Origin: Candidatus Dormiibacterota bacterium
Lineage (GTDB): Bacteria; Chloroflexota; Dormibacteria; Aeolococcales; Aeolococcaceae
Direction of reading: 5' to 3'
Assembly (NCBI GenBank): GCA_019234035.1
Contig: JAFALX010000394.1
Coordinates: 1-21,779, forward strand
Length of the DNA: 21,779 nucleotides
Below, piece by piece: positions 7,152-15,019 of this stretch. Position 1 is the first letter of the stretch, and the number at the start of each line of letters is the position of its first letter. Position numbers and translations under genes: made by a program. The notes beneath the pieces are model-generated. The model was not told the DNA's origin. It worked only from the letters and a program-made list of their open reading frames with translations, and searched no databases.

Positions 7152-8515
7152 CAGGAATGCCCCACCGCGCTCTGCGGCGGTCCCGCGGTGACCAGCTCTC
7201 GGAACACGTCGCCGCGCTCCTCGAAGTCACGGAACTGGTCGAAGCTCTTGTACCCCGGAGAGAGCAGCACAACGTCGCCGGGCCGCGCGGCGTCTCGCGC
7301 CACAGCGACCGCCTCCGCGAGCGTGGCGACGACCGAGCGCTCCGCGTAGCCGCGCTTCGCGAGCGCGGCGTCGACGAGCCGCGCGGACGCGCCGTTGAGA
7401 ACGGCCGCGCGCGAGCGATCGGCGACGGCGTCGATGAGCGCCACGGGTGGCTCGGCCTCGGGGTCGCCGCCACCGATCCAGACGATGGGGCGGCCGGCGA
7501 ACGCCTCGAGGCCGACGACCGCCGACTCGGCGTTGGTCGCCTTGCTGTCGTTGACCCAGAGCACGCCATCGCGTTCCAGCACCGGCTCCAGCCGGTGCGG
7601 CACCGGGCGGAAGCCACGGATGCCGGCGGCCATCGCGGGCGGCGCCATGCCGGCCGCATCGCTCACGGCCACGGCGGCGAGCACGTTCGCCACGTTGTGG
7701 ACGCCGAAGAGCGGGATGTCCGCGAGCGGCAGCACCGGCGACGCCGCGCCCGCTGCCACCGTCACGACCTCGTCGCGGCGCACCGTCGCGCCGTCGTGGC
7801 CGTCGAGGTCGAAGCCGAAGTAGCGCACCGGCGCCGCGCCGTTCTGCGCCATAGCACGCGTGGTCTCGTCGTCGAACCCGAGCACCGCCCAGTCCGAGGC
7901 GAAGCGGACCAGGCGCTCCTTGATCGCCGCGTACGCGACGAAATCACCGTGACGATCGAGGTGATCCGGCGTCACGTTCAGAACGCACGCCACCGTGCAG
8001 CGTGGTTCGGAGACTGTCTCGATCTGGAACGAGGACAGCTCGAGCACGACCCAGTCCGACGGCCGCAGCCCGTCCAGGCGGTCGAGCACGGGCACACCGA
8101 TGTTGCCGCCCACCACGACACGGTCCGGGCCCTGCTCGAGGATCGCGGCGACGAGCGCCGTGGTCGTCGTCTTCCCGTTGGTGCCGGTGATGCCGATGAC
8201 GCGGCTCGGGCAGCGCTCGAGCACGAGGTCGATCTCGCTGCGCACCGCGATGCCGCGTGCCCGCGCCCACTCCAGCTCGGGCGCGTCCCAGGGCACGCCC
8301 GGGCTCGGCGACACGAGGTCGGCGCCGGCCGCGACGTCGACGTCGTAGCCGCCGAGTCGCACCTCGACGCCGGAGGGAAGGGTTGCGGCGCGCTCGCGCA
8401 CGCGCGCGTCGTCGGCGCGATCGACCACGACCACTCGGTCGCCCTCAGCGGCGAGGGCGCGCGCGACCGCCGCACCGGTGCGCGCAAGCCCGATCACGAC
8501 GACGGCTCTGCTCAC
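7151..8515 (-). CDS. murD: UDP-N-acetylmuramoylalanine--D-glutamate ligase
   Basis: A cytoplasmic Mur ligase of 454 residues that adds D-glutamate to UDP-MurNAc-L-Ala. GLARTG is at 9-14, the P-loop GTNGKTTT at 111-118, GGNIGVPV at 136-143, ELSSFQIE at 159-166 and NVTPDHLDRH at 180-189. The carbamylated lysine is probably Lys199 in AIKERL. NDSKATN, and near the end LSPGYKSFDQFRDFEERG, are typical of MurD. The start is GTG, with GAGGG about eight bases upstream and 24 nt after the mraY stop. Confidence 0.96.
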   Translation of the reverse strand: MSRAVVVIGLARTGAAVARALAAEGDRVVVVDRADDARVRERAATLPSGVEVRLGGYDVDVAAGADLVSPSPGVPWDAPELEWARARGIAVRSEIDLVLERCPSRVIGITGTNGKTTTTALVAAILEQGPDRVVVGGNIGVPVLDRLDGLRPSDWVVLELSSFQIETVSEPRCTVACVLNVTPDHLDRHGDFVAYAAIKERLVRFASDWAVLGFDDETTRAMAQNGAAPVRYFGFDLDGHDGATVRRDEVVTVAAGAASPVLPLADIPLFGVHNVANVLAAVAVSDAAGMAPPAMAAGIRGFRPVPHRLEPVLERDGVLWVNDSKATNAESAVVGLEAFAGRPIVWIGGGDPEAEPPVALIDAVADRSRAAVLNGASARLVDAALAKRGYAERSVVATLAEAVAVARDAARPGDVVLLSPGYKSFDQFRDFEERGDVFRELVTAGPPQSAVGHS

Positions 8516-8539
8516 TGGTGCACCCTCATGGCATCACGC

Positions 8540-9496
8540 TCACGGCTTCCCCGCGTAGTGGGTGAGCAGGACCGTGAACATCGTCGCCACCGCGGCCACC
8601 GCCGCGAAGCCGGCGACCACGCGCTCCTCGCTCGCGCCCAGCTCCTCGAAGTGGTGGTGCAGCGGGCTGGCGCGCAGGAGGCGGCGATGGAATCGTCTGA
8701 TCAGCGTCACGTTGACGATGACGCTCAGCGCCTCGACGACGAACACGATCCCGAGCAGCGGCAGCGCCCACAGCAGATGCACCTCCGCGGCCAGCGCGAC
8801 CAGGGCTGTGCCGAGGGCGAGCGACCCGGTGTCGCCCATGAAGATGCGCGCGGGGTGCCAGTTGAAGACAAGAAAGGCCGCAACAGCTCCGGTGAGAGCG
8901 GCGGCGACGATCGCCGCGTGCATCTCGTGCGCCGGTGCGGCGATGAACGTGATGCCGAACAGCACCAGCGCCATGCAGGAGGCGGCGAGCCCGTCCACGC
9001 CGTCGGTGAGGTTCACCGCGTTGGCAACGGCGATCGTCGCCAGCGCCGCGAGCGGCACGATGCCCCAGCCGAGGTCCGGCGCGCCGAGTCCGGGAAAGTA
9101 CTGATGCGTCAGGCCGGTGACGGCAAGGCCGATGCCGATGCACACCCCGACCACGCCCTCGACCGCGACGCGCTCCCAGGCGCCGAGACCGCGGTGCCTG
9201 GTGCTCGTGATGTTGACGATGTCATCGAGCGCTCCCAGCGCAGCGCCCGCGAGCAACGCGAACACGGCGACAAACCCAACGCGGCCGCGATCGAGAATCA
9301 ACCACGCCGCAAGCGCGATGAGGCAGAAGAGCGCACCGCCGAAGGTGGGCGTCCCCTCCTTGCGCAGGTGCGTCTGCGGTCCGTACGAGGCGACCCTCTG
9401 CCCGATGCGGCGCCGCACGAGCAGCGACACGAGCGGTGGGTACAGCACGACACCCGCGACGAACGCAACGACGATGACGGCGACGGCCTCGATCAT
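8540..9496 (-). CDS. mraY: Phospho-N-acetylmuramoyl-pentapeptide transferase
   Basis: A multi-pass membrane enzyme of 318 residues that moves phospho-MurNAc-pentapeptide onto undecaprenyl phosphate to form lipid I. KEGTPTFGG is at 46-54, the aspartate pair LGALDD at 87-92, NAVNLTDGVDGLA at 159-171, NWHPARIFMGDTGSLALG at 212-229 and SPLHHHFE at 277-284, so the magnesium and nucleotide sites appear intact. The loop after the DD pair reads DDIVN...GLGAWER, without the lysines common there in other MraY proteins. It begins 7 nt after the ftsI stop. Confidence 0.96.
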   Translation of the reverse strand: MIEAVAVIVVAFVAGVVLYPPLVSLLVRRRIGQRVASYGPQTHLRKEGTPTFGGALFCLIALAAWLILDRGRVGFVAVFALLAGAALGALDDIVNITSTRHRGLGAWERVAVEGVVGVCIGIGLAVTGLTHQYFPGLGAPDLGWGIVPLAALATIAVANAVNLTDGVDGLAASCMALVLFGITFIAAPAHEMHAAIVAAALTGAVAAFLVFNWHPARIFMGDTGSLALGTALVALAAEVHLLWALPLLGIVFVVEALSVIVNVTLIRRFHRRLLRASPLHHHFEELGASEERVVAGFAAVAAVATMFTVLLTHYAGKP

Positions 9497-9503
9497 GGTG
9501 CGA

Positions 9504-11261
9504 TCACGGCTGAATGCGCCACTGGTCGATGATCACCTGCGCCACATTCTTCCAGACGGGGGCTGCGAGGCTCGCACCGAAGCGCGGCTGCGAGGTCTGC
9601 GGCCGGTTCATCACCACCATCATCGTGAACTGCGGGTTCTTCACCGGCATGAAGCCGACGAACGACGCCGTCACGTCGTTGCCGTAGTGCCCGTTCTCGG
9701 CGACGCTCGCCGTGCCGGTCTTGCCGGCGATCTGGCCTTGGTAGCCGGGGATTCGCGCCATCGATCCCTCGGCGCCCGGGTCGTCGACCACGCCGACCAT
9801 CATCTGTGAGAGGGTCGCCGCGGCGCTCGCAGGCATCACGCGGCGCGTGCGCGGGCTGAACGCGGTCGTCTTGCCGGTGCCGGGGTCCACGATGCCGTCG
9901 ACCGCGTGCGGCTGCACCCACACGCCGCCGTTCGCCACCGCGTTGACCGCGGACAGCATCTCGATCGGCGTCGCCACGACGCCCTGGCCGAATGACGCCT
10001 CCGCGTAGTTCAGCACGCCCCACGACGACTGCGGCGTCATCGGGTCGTTGACCTCGCCGGCGAGGTCGACGCCGGTGGGCGAGCCGATGCCGAAGCCGAG
10101 CATGTTGGCGTAGAAGGGATCCTGTCCCTCCATCTGCTCCACCTTCATCGCCCCGTTGTTCAGCGACAGGTCGAGCACGCGCTGCATCGTCACGTTGCCG
10201 TGGGAGCGGTCGTCCCAGTCGTGGATGAGATACCCGTCGACGACGGACTGCTGCTCGTTGATGACCGTGGCCGGCGTGATCGCGCCATGGTCGAGCCCGC
10301 CGGCGAACGTCACCACCTTCATGACCGAGCCGGGCTCGTACGGCTGGCTCACCGCGAGGTCACGGAAGTTCGCGACGTTGCCGCTGCCGTAGCTGTCGGC
10401 GTCGTAGGACGGGTACTGCGCCCAGGCGCGGATCGCCCCCGTGTGCGTGTCCATGATCATGAGCGTGCCGGAGACCGCCTCCGCGGTGGCGACGCCGCGC
10501 GCCAGCGCGAGCTCGGCCCAGTACTGGATCTGCGAGTCCAGCCCGAGCTGCAGGTTGTCGCCGCTTTTGGCAGCAACCTTCTGCTCGCCGCCGAGGACGA
10601 TCGGGTTGCCGAGCAGATCGGTGAGATTCGCCTCGTGGCCGGGCGTGCCGCTCAGCAGACCGTTGTAGTACTGCTCGACACCGTACTGGCCCTGACCGTC
10701 GACATCGACGTAGCCGAGCAGGTTGGAGGCGAACGACTGCCCGGGCAGCGGCGACGGGTTGTACACGCGCTGCTGGTTGGGGATGGTGCCGACGCCGGGG
10801 TAGTCGAGCGCCTGCAGGCGCTGGTTGACGTCGGGCGAGACGGCCTTGGCGATGTAGTCGAACTGGTTCTTCTGCTGCAGCGCGCGCAGCACCGTCGCCG
10901 GGGCGATGCCGAGCACCGCGCCCACCTTGGTCGCCACGTCGTACCGCTGCGTCGTGTCCACGAGCGACGGGTCGACGAACACGTCGTACACCGAGCGGTT
11001 GCTGACGAGCACGCGCCCGGTGCGGTCGAGGATGAGCCCGCGGTTGCCGGTCAGCGTGATGTCGCTCGTGTGCTGCGCTCGTGCCGCTGCGGCGAGCACG
11101 TGTCCCTGGAACACCTGCACCTGCACGAGGCGGCCGAGCACCGCGATCGCCATCGCCGCGAAGGCGAGCACGAGCCACAGGCCGCGGCGCCGGAAGTCGG
11201 GGACCTCACCGACGAACCACGCGCGCGGTCGCTGCGCCTGCGGCGGCCGGCGGCGATTCAC
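9504..11261 (-). CDS. ftsI: Class B penicillin-binding protein (FtsI/PBP3-type)
   Basis: A septal transpeptidase of 585 residues. One N-terminal membrane helix spans about 28-50. The pedestal/dimerisation region covers about 60-225 and includes the class B signature RGLILDRTGRVL (74-85). The transpeptidase domain covers about 260-575, with SVMK (Ser312, Lys315), SLN (366-368) and KTGT (514-517). There is no C-terminal PASTA domain. The GTG start overlaps the stop of the FtsL-like gene as GTGA. Position next to ftsL and in a block with ftsW supports a division rather than elongation role. Confidence 0.94.
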   Translation of the reverse strand: MNRRRPPQAQRPRAWFVGEVPDFRRRGLWLVLAFAAMAIAVLGRLVQVQVFQGHVLAAAARAQHTSDITLTGNRGLILDRTGRVLVSNRSVYDVFVDPSLVDTTQRYDVATKVGAVLGIAPATVLRALQQKNQFDYIAKAVSPDVNQRLQALDYPGVGTIPNQQRVYNPSPLPGQSFASNLLGYVDVDGQGQYGVEQYYNGLLSGTPGHEANLTDLLGNPIVLGGEQKVAAKSGDNLQLGLDSQIQYWAELALARGVATAEAVSGTLMIMDTHTGAIRAWAQYPSYDADSYGSGNVANFRDLAVSQPYEPGSVMKVVTFAGGLDHGAITPATVINEQQSVVDGYLIHDWDDRSHGNVTMQRVLDLSLNNGAMKVEQMEGQDPFYANMLGFGIGSPTGVDLAGEVNDPMTPQSSWGVLNYAEASFGQGVVATPIEMLSAVNAVANGGVWVQPHAVDGIVDPGTGKTTAFSPRTRRVMPASAAATLSQMMVGVVDDPGAEGSMARIPGYQGQIAGKTGTASVAENGHYGNDVTASFVGFMPVKNPQFTMMVVMNRPQTSQPRFGASLAAPVWKNVAQVIIDQWRIQP

Positions 11262-11713
11262 CGCCGCGTCAGTGCGGCGATCAGATCGCGCGCGGGATCA
11301 CTCGCGGATGCGATCTGGGACTGTGCCGAGGGTGACGGCATCACCTGCGCCGGCTGCGACGCCACGTAGGCCCACTGCGACGCCGGACGCATGCCCAGCT
11401 GCTGCGCGCCGGCGACGATGCGCTCCGACGATTCCAGGCGTGACAGCTCCTCGGTGAGCTGCTCGTCCTGGCCGGTCAGCTGCTGCTGCTGCGCACTCAG
11501 GCTCGAGACCTGGTACGTCGCCGCGGTGGTGTGCGCGCTCTGGCTCACGTATGCCACGCCGATGCCGGCGGCGATGGCGATCACCGGCAGCAGCGGCAGC
11601 GGCGTCCGCGGGCCACCGCGGCGCAGCCGCTGACGGCGCGCGGGCTCGTCCAGCGGCAGCTGCTCGAGGTGCTCGGCGCTCGCGTGGCGGTCGGGTTCGT
11701 TGTGGTAGGTCAT
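11258..11713 (-). CDS. FtsL-like small divisome protein
   Basis: A 151-residue bitopic protein lying where ftsL is normally found, between rsmH and ftsI. A basic cytoplasmic N-terminus of about 36 residues is followed by one membrane helix (about 39-56) and a Gln/Glu-rich stretch (about 65-105) that could form a coiled coil. It contains RIVAGAQQLGMRPASQWAYV, similar to the FtsL pattern of a helix ending in LGM. A Ser/Ala/Pro-rich tail follows. I chose the ATG at 11713 because the open frame upstream runs into rsmH and looks non-coding; no clear Shine-Dalgarno is present. FtsL sequences diverge strongly, so the call rests on topology and synteny. Confidence 0.75.
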   Translation of the reverse strand: MTYHNEPDRHASAEHLEQLPLDEPARRQRLRRGGPRTPLPLLPVIAIAAGIGVAYVSQSAHTTAATYQVSSLSAQQQQLTGQDEQLTEELSRLESSERIVAGAQQLGMRPASQWAYVASQPAQVMPSPSAQSQIASASDPARDLIAALTRR

Positions 11714-11805
11714 GTGGTGAGACGTGTGCTGTGTCGTTGGGAGGGTGGTGAACCCGCCGCCCGCGAGTACCTCGGGAGATTCGATAGACGATATGTGCGG
11801 GAAGG

Positions 11806-12813
11806 CTAGGGAGTAGGGAGGAGCTTCTCCGCCACGCGCAGGCGCGCAGAACGTGCTCGCGGATTGGCGTCGATCTCGCCGTCGTCGGGTCTGATCGCGC
11901 GTCGCGTGATCAGAGAGATGGTGGCCCGGTGGGCGCAGGTGCAGTGGGGCTGTTGGGGCGGACACGTACAGGACGTTGCTGCGACGTTGAGTGAGTTCTT
12001 GACAAGGGTGTCCTCGAGAGAGTGGAAGGAGATGACCCCAAGACGCCCACCGGGCCGGAGTATGTGAAGTGCTGCCTGCAGACCGCGCTCGAGGCTGTCG
12101 AGCTCGCCGTTGACGCTGATGCGCAGTGCCTGGAACGTTCGCGTCGCCGGATGAATCCGCTTCGGCCACATGCGCCGCGGGATCGCCGCTTCGACGATGC
12201 CGCGCAGCTGTGCCGTCGTCTCCACCGGGCTGCGCCGCCGTACGGTGACGATGCGTTGTGCGATGCGCCGCGCGAAGCGCTCGTCGCCGAGCTCGCGGAT
12301 CAATTGGGCCAGGTCGTCCTCGGCGAGGCCGTTGACGATCGCGGCTGCATCGCTCCCGGCGCTGCGATCCATCCGCATGTCGAGCGGACCGTCGTGACTG
12401 AAGCTGAATCCGCGCGTCGCGTCGTCCAGCTGCAACGACGAGATGCCGAGGTCGAACGCGATGGCGTCGACGACGGGGGCTGCGAGCCGGTGGACGATCC
12501 CGTCCAGCTCGGCGAAGTCGTCGTGCACCAGGTCGAGCACCACGCCGTCGGGGACGGGGAAGGTGCGTGCGCTCGCGATCGCGCTCTCGTCGCGGTCGAT
12601 CGCGATCACGCGCCCGCCTGGTGCCACGCGTGTCAGCAGGGCTCGTGTGACGCCGCCGCCACCGAGGGTGGCGTCGACGACCGTCTGCCCTGGCTGGGGC
12701 TGCAGGCTCTGTATGAGGTGGTGTAGAAGGACCGGCCGGTGTCCTGCGCCGTCAGGCGCGGGCACACCGGGCGTGGCCGTGGTTCCGGACGCCATACCTG
12801 CCACGGTCGGCAT
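11806..12813 (-). CDS. rsmH: 16S rRNA (cytosine-1402-N4)-methyltransferase
   Basis: The SAM-dependent RsmH/MraW methyltransferase, 335 residues, which modifies C1402 in the ribosomal P site. GHRPVLL is at 24-30, the SAM-binding DATLGGGGVTRALL at 47-60, DLGISSLQLDD at 121-131 with GFSFSHDGPLDMRMD at 135-149, HPATRTFQALRI at 221-232 and GVISFHSLED at 259-268. A CTCPPQQPHCTC cysteine cluster (282-293) precedes the C-terminal NPRARSARLRVAEK. The first ATG was used; one six codons downstream is possible. The gene begins 33 nt after mraZ. Confidence 0.96.
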   Translation of the reverse strand: MPTVAGMASGTTATPGVPAPDGAGHRPVLLHHLIQSLQPQPGQTVVDATLGGGGVTRALLTRVAPGGRVIAIDRDESAIASARTFPVPDGVVLDLVHDDFAELDGIVHRLAAPVVDAIAFDLGISSLQLDDATRGFSFSHDGPLDMRMDRSAGSDAAAIVNGLAEDDLAQLIRELGDERFARRIAQRIVTVRRRSPVETTAQLRGIVEAAIPRRMWPKRIHPATRTFQALRISVNGELDSLERGLQAALHILRPGGRLGVISFHSLEDTLVKNSLNVAATSCTCPPQQPHCTCAHRATISLITRRAIRPDDGEIDANPRARSARLRVAEKLLPTP

Positions 12814-12846
12814 GGGCCGCGCTGGAAGTCAAGTCACAGACGCCGA

Positions 12847-13350
12847 TCACTGCGGCGCTCCGGGGGAGACGTCGTCGGCGCGGTGCACGAGCTCGTGGAG
12901 CCGCGTGAACTCATCGGGATCGAGATCGAGGTCGTCGGCGTCCCACCGCTGTTCGCCGACGATCTCGACGCAGCGGCCGAGTCCGACAAAGACGGCAGCC
13001 CCGGTGATGCTCGCCCAGCTCCGCTGCGCCGCGGTGAGCAGCATGCGGCCCTGGCCGTCGACCTCGAATGGAAATGTCAGCGCCATCACCTGGCGCTCGA
13101 GGCGGTCGCGCTGCGCCGGCGTCTCCGCAAACCGGCGGAACCGAGCGACCTCGCGCTCCCAGGCGTCGGGCGGCCAGATGCCGAGCCGGTGGTCGGGGTT
13201 GGGACCGACGACGCTGGCCTCGGGAAGGCCGCGGCGGAGCAGCGCCGGAACCGCAACTCGGCCCTTGGCATCGACGGCATGCCGGTAGGCACCGCAGAGT
13301 GCGACGGCGGCCGCTGCGGCCGGCACCTCACTCGGCGTCGCGATCATCAT
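12847..13350 (-). CDS. mraZ: Transcriptional regulator MraZ
   Basis: A DNA-binding protein of 167 residues with two AbrB-like (SpoVT-type) half-domains, the usual first gene and self-regulator of dcw operons. The two DxxxR signatures are DAKGR (27-31) and DGQGR (98-102), each in its expected hydrophobic context (VDAKGRVAVP and VDGQGRMLLT). About 20 extra Ala-rich residues precede the first domain. Two adjacent ATG codons start the gene, with AAGGG 6-10 bases upstream; the upstream in-frame GTGs lie inside the operator repeats. The promoter and three regularly spaced GTGG boxes lie directly upstream. Confidence 0.93.
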   Translation of the reverse strand: MMIATPSEVPAAAAAVALCGAYRHAVDAKGRVAVPALLRRGLPEASVVGPNPDHRLGIWPPDAWEREVARFRRFAETPAQRDRLERQVMALTFPFEVDGQGRMLLTAAQRSWASITGAAVFVGLGRCVEIVGEQRWDADDLDLDPDEFTRLHELVHRADDVSPGAPQ

Positions 13351-13360
13351 GCTCGGCCCT

Positions 13361-13390
13361 TCGGACCCACTCTTCACCACTTTTTGCCAC
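13361..13390 (-). promoter_or_regulatory. MraZ-box operator: three GTGG repeats
   Basis: On the minus strand three consecutive 10-mers each begin with GTGG: GTGGCAAAAA, GTGGTGAAGA and GTGGGTCCGA. MraZ in E. coli and mollicutes binds TGGG- or GTGG-type direct repeats at one-helical-turn spacing ahead of mraZ. These repeats lie between the predicted transcription start and the mraZ start codon, so bound MraZ would block the promoter region or early elongation. Confidence 0.85.
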
Positions 13391-13401
13391 TCCGTGGCCG
13401 C

Positions 13402-13430
13402 AAGCTAACAGGTCGACGCGTTCGCGTCAA
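13402..13430 (-). promoter_or_regulatory. Sigma70-type promoter of the dcw operon
   Basis: Reading the minus strand, TTGACG (13430-13425) is followed by 17 nt and TAGCTT (13407-13402). Both hexamers fit the housekeeping sigma consensus at ideal spacing. The predicted start near 13395 lies just ahead of the three GTGG operator boxes and about 45 nt before mraZ. Confidence 0.75.
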
Positions 13431-13484
13431 CGCAAACAGATGTACGCATCCGCTGCGAGCCGCACAGCGCGGCACGGCGCGCGG

Positions 13485-13736
13485 CTAGAGCGAGCCGGGC
13501 GGCGCCTCGTAGAGGCTCGGCGTCAGGACGCGATGCGAGATCAGGTCGACACCGTGTGCGTCGGTGACGGGCGGCATCTCGACGCGCAGCTCGCGAGTGT
13601 CGTCGTCGATATCGACCGCGCGCAGGTCGTGCCACTGGTTGGCGAAGTACGCACGCACGGTCACAGGGGGATCCAGCGCGCGCCACCGCGACCGCGACGG
13701 TGGCGCATCGCGTGTCAGCTCGTTGAACTCGGTCAT
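13485..13736 (-). CDS. Small hypothetical protein
   Basis: An 83-residue soluble acidic protein from an ATG at 13736 to a TAG. I do not recognise its family. The middle part, VTVRAYFANQWHDLRAVDIDD followed by TRELRVEMPPV, alternates charged and hydrophobic residues as in beta strands. There is no signal peptide or membrane segment. It lies between the dcw promoter and the divergent RNase P RNA gene. No good Shine-Dalgarno is seen; a TAGAGT hexamer about nine bases before the ATG could be a -10 element for a nearly leaderless message, but no matching -35 is visible. Confidence 0.55.
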   Translation of the reverse strand: MTEFNELTRDAPPSRSRWRALDPPVTVRAYFANQWHDLRAVDIDDDTRELRVEMPPVTDAHGVDLISHRVLTPSLYEAPPGSL

Positions 13737-13862
13737 CGCGAGGCAAACTCTACCCGAGGCACGTAGTGCGATCGGCGATCGTCCTCCTCCCGTTTGCCGC
13801 GTAGCCGGCTGCGCGCAGGACTCGAAGGAGTGATGTGCGCTCAGGCATGGCGGGTGCTGTGG

Positions 13863-13890
13863 TTTGTCCGCGCGAAATGCCGCATACAAT
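13863..13890 (+). promoter_or_regulatory. Putative rnpB promoter
   Basis: TACAAT at 13885-13890 is a near-consensus -10 element that would start transcription near 13897, matching the predicted 5' end of the RNase P RNA. A weak -35 candidate, TTTGTC, lies at 13863-13868 with 16-bp spacing. Confidence 0.65.
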
Positions 13891-13894
13891 TGGG

Positions 13895-14295
13895 ATGCAA
13901 GCCGGCCAGATGGTCGCGGACGGTTCGCCGTTCGAGGAAAGTCCGGGCTCCACAGAGCAAGGCGCTGGGCAACACCCAGTCGGGGTGACCCGAAGGAGAG
14001 TGCCACAGAAAAGACACAGCCGCGGCTCGCCTGCGGCAACGGTGAAATGGTGGGGTAAGAGCCCACCGGCGGCCGGGTGACCGGCCGGCCAGGTAAACCC
14101 CGCCTGGAGCAAGGCTGAACAGGGACCCGGCTGTCAAGCCCAGAGGCTGCTCGCCTCAGTGTCCCGGGTCAGGCCGCACGAGGCGCCGGGCAACCGGCGC
14201 CCCAGATAGATGACCATCCCCGCAGCCGGCGAGCGCGGCGCACGCGTCGTGATCACGGCGGCGGTGACAGAACCCGGCTTACCGGCCGGCTTGCA
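13895..14295 (+). ncRNA. rnpB: RNase P RNA, bacterial type A
   Basis: The catalytic RNA of RNase P, which matures the 5' ends of tRNAs, about 400 nt long. The conserved CR-I/P4 strand GAGGAAAGTCCGGGCTCC is at 13934-13951 and its partner CR-V region ACAGAACCCGGCTTAC at 14267-14282. GGTAAACCCC at 14092-14101 is the L15 loop that pairs with the tRNA CCA end. The terminal P1 helix forms between ATGCAAGCCGGCC (13895-13907) and GGCCGGCTTGCAT (14283-14295), a perfect 13-bp match that sets the ends within a few bases. No clear intrinsic terminator follows. Confidence 0.96.
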
Positions 14296-14337
14296 TCGTC
14301 CCCCCTTTGCTAAAGATGACAACAACGCTAGTCCCTG

Positions 14338-14748
14338 TCACTCATCCTCGACCAATCGCGCCAGAAAGTGCGGTGGTGATTCGACTTCGGCATCCCGTAG
14401 CTCGAGAAGGTCGCGGTCCCAGCTGACGAGAACAGAATCGGCATCAGCTGCGAGCGCCAGCAGGTAATCATCGCCAGGATCGCGGGATCTGATTGGGGGA
14501 GGAGCATCGACGCGCTCTGCAACCGCTGCTTCTCGCCGAAGGAGCTCGATGAACGCTTCGGCATCCTCCCGCGGGATGCGAGAGACTAGCTTCGGATACG
14601 CGAGGGATGACGAAAGCTCAGCAAGGAGCTGCTCGGTTACCACAAGCTCGAACTCACCGCGAAGCCAGCGCGCAAGGAGCGCTGCCGACGCGCCCGTGGG
14701 CGCCAGCAGGGCGGAGATGAGAACGTTGACGTCGAGAACAGCCCGCAC
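14338..14748 (-). CDS. PIN-domain ribonuclease toxin
   Basis: A 136-residue PIN-domain protein of the putative toxin type (PIN_3/COG1569-like). The acidic active-site residues appear intact: Asp6 in LDVNVLISALL, Glu44 in LLAEL, Asp93/94 in RDPGDDYLLALA and Asp111 in SWDRDLL. Such toxins cleave RNA using Mg2+ or Mn2+. The GTG start directly abuts the stop of the antitoxin gene with no spacer, a normal coupled toxin-antitoxin layout. The RNA target cannot be read from the sequence. Confidence 0.88.
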   Translation of the reverse strand: MRAVLDVNVLISALLAPTGASAALLARWLRGEFELVVTEQLLAELSSSLAYPKLVSRIPREDAEAFIELLRREAAVAERVDAPPPIRSRDPGDDYLLALAADADSVLVSWDRDLLELRDAEVESPPHFLARLVEDE

Positions 14749-14982
14749 TCAGACGCGGCGGCGGCGTCGCGCTGCTGACTGCGCATCAACAGCGAGTTCT
14801 GCGGCTGCGTCCTCATCCATCTGATTCCGCCTCCACAGGCCCTCGAGCAGATCAAGGCCGAGATCGCGGCGCAACGATTGCTCGATGACTTCGCTGTCGC
14901 CCTTGCCCAAGCGAGCAGCGCGCACGCGGACCCAGCGCATGACCTCTTCGTCCAAAGTGACCGTGGTGCGGACTTTGGGCAT
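14749..14982 (-). CDS. Ribbon-helix-helix antitoxin
   Basis: A 77-residue protein beginning MPKVRTTVTLDEEVMRWVRV, a ribbon-helix-helix DNA-binding fold: a short beta strand followed by two helices (about 10-24 and 30-45). The C-terminal half (DEDAAAELAVDAQSAARRRRRV) would wrap the PIN toxin. It probably also represses its own promoter. I chose the ATG at 14982 because it sits at the start of the RHH strand and follows a -10 hexamer and repeats directly; upstream codons in this frame run into that promoter region. Confidence 0.87.
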   Translation of the reverse strand: MPKVRTTVTLDEEVMRWVRVRAARLGKGDSEVIEQSLRRDLGLDLLEGLWRRNQMDEDAAAELAVDAQSAARRRRRV

Positions 14983-14986
14983 GTTC

Positions 14987-15006
14987 GCATCATAGCATCT
15001 TGATGC
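14987..15006 (-). promoter_or_regulatory. Toxin-antitoxin promoter with operator repeats
   Basis: On the minus strand the -10 candidate TATGAT (14994-14989) ends six bases before the antitoxin ATG, so the transcript would be leaderless or nearly so. Three copies of one 5-bp half-site cover it: GCATC (15006-15002), then GATGC (14999-14995) and GATGC (14991-14987). The first two form an inverted repeat with a 2-nt gap; the last two are direct repeats 8 bp apart. This fits cooperative RHH binding. No convincing -35 was found. Confidence 0.6.
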
Positions 15007-15019
15007 GTAGACGCCAGAG

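Noticed and set aside
7157..9532. A 791-codon plus-strand open frame
   Set aside because: It is antisense to murD and mraY, which carry all family motifs. Its Arg/His/Ala/Asp-rich translation is typical of antisense frames in high-GC DNA.
11714..12169. N-terminal extension of the FtsL-like gene
   Set aside because: The in-frame extension overlaps rsmH and reads as low-complexity Arg/Pro/His sequence without FtsL features. The ATG at 11713 begins a sensible bitopic protein.
13351..13380. Longer mraZ start at the GTG codons
   Set aside because: These GTGs are part of the operator repeats. The ATG pair at 13350 has a properly spaced AAGGG.
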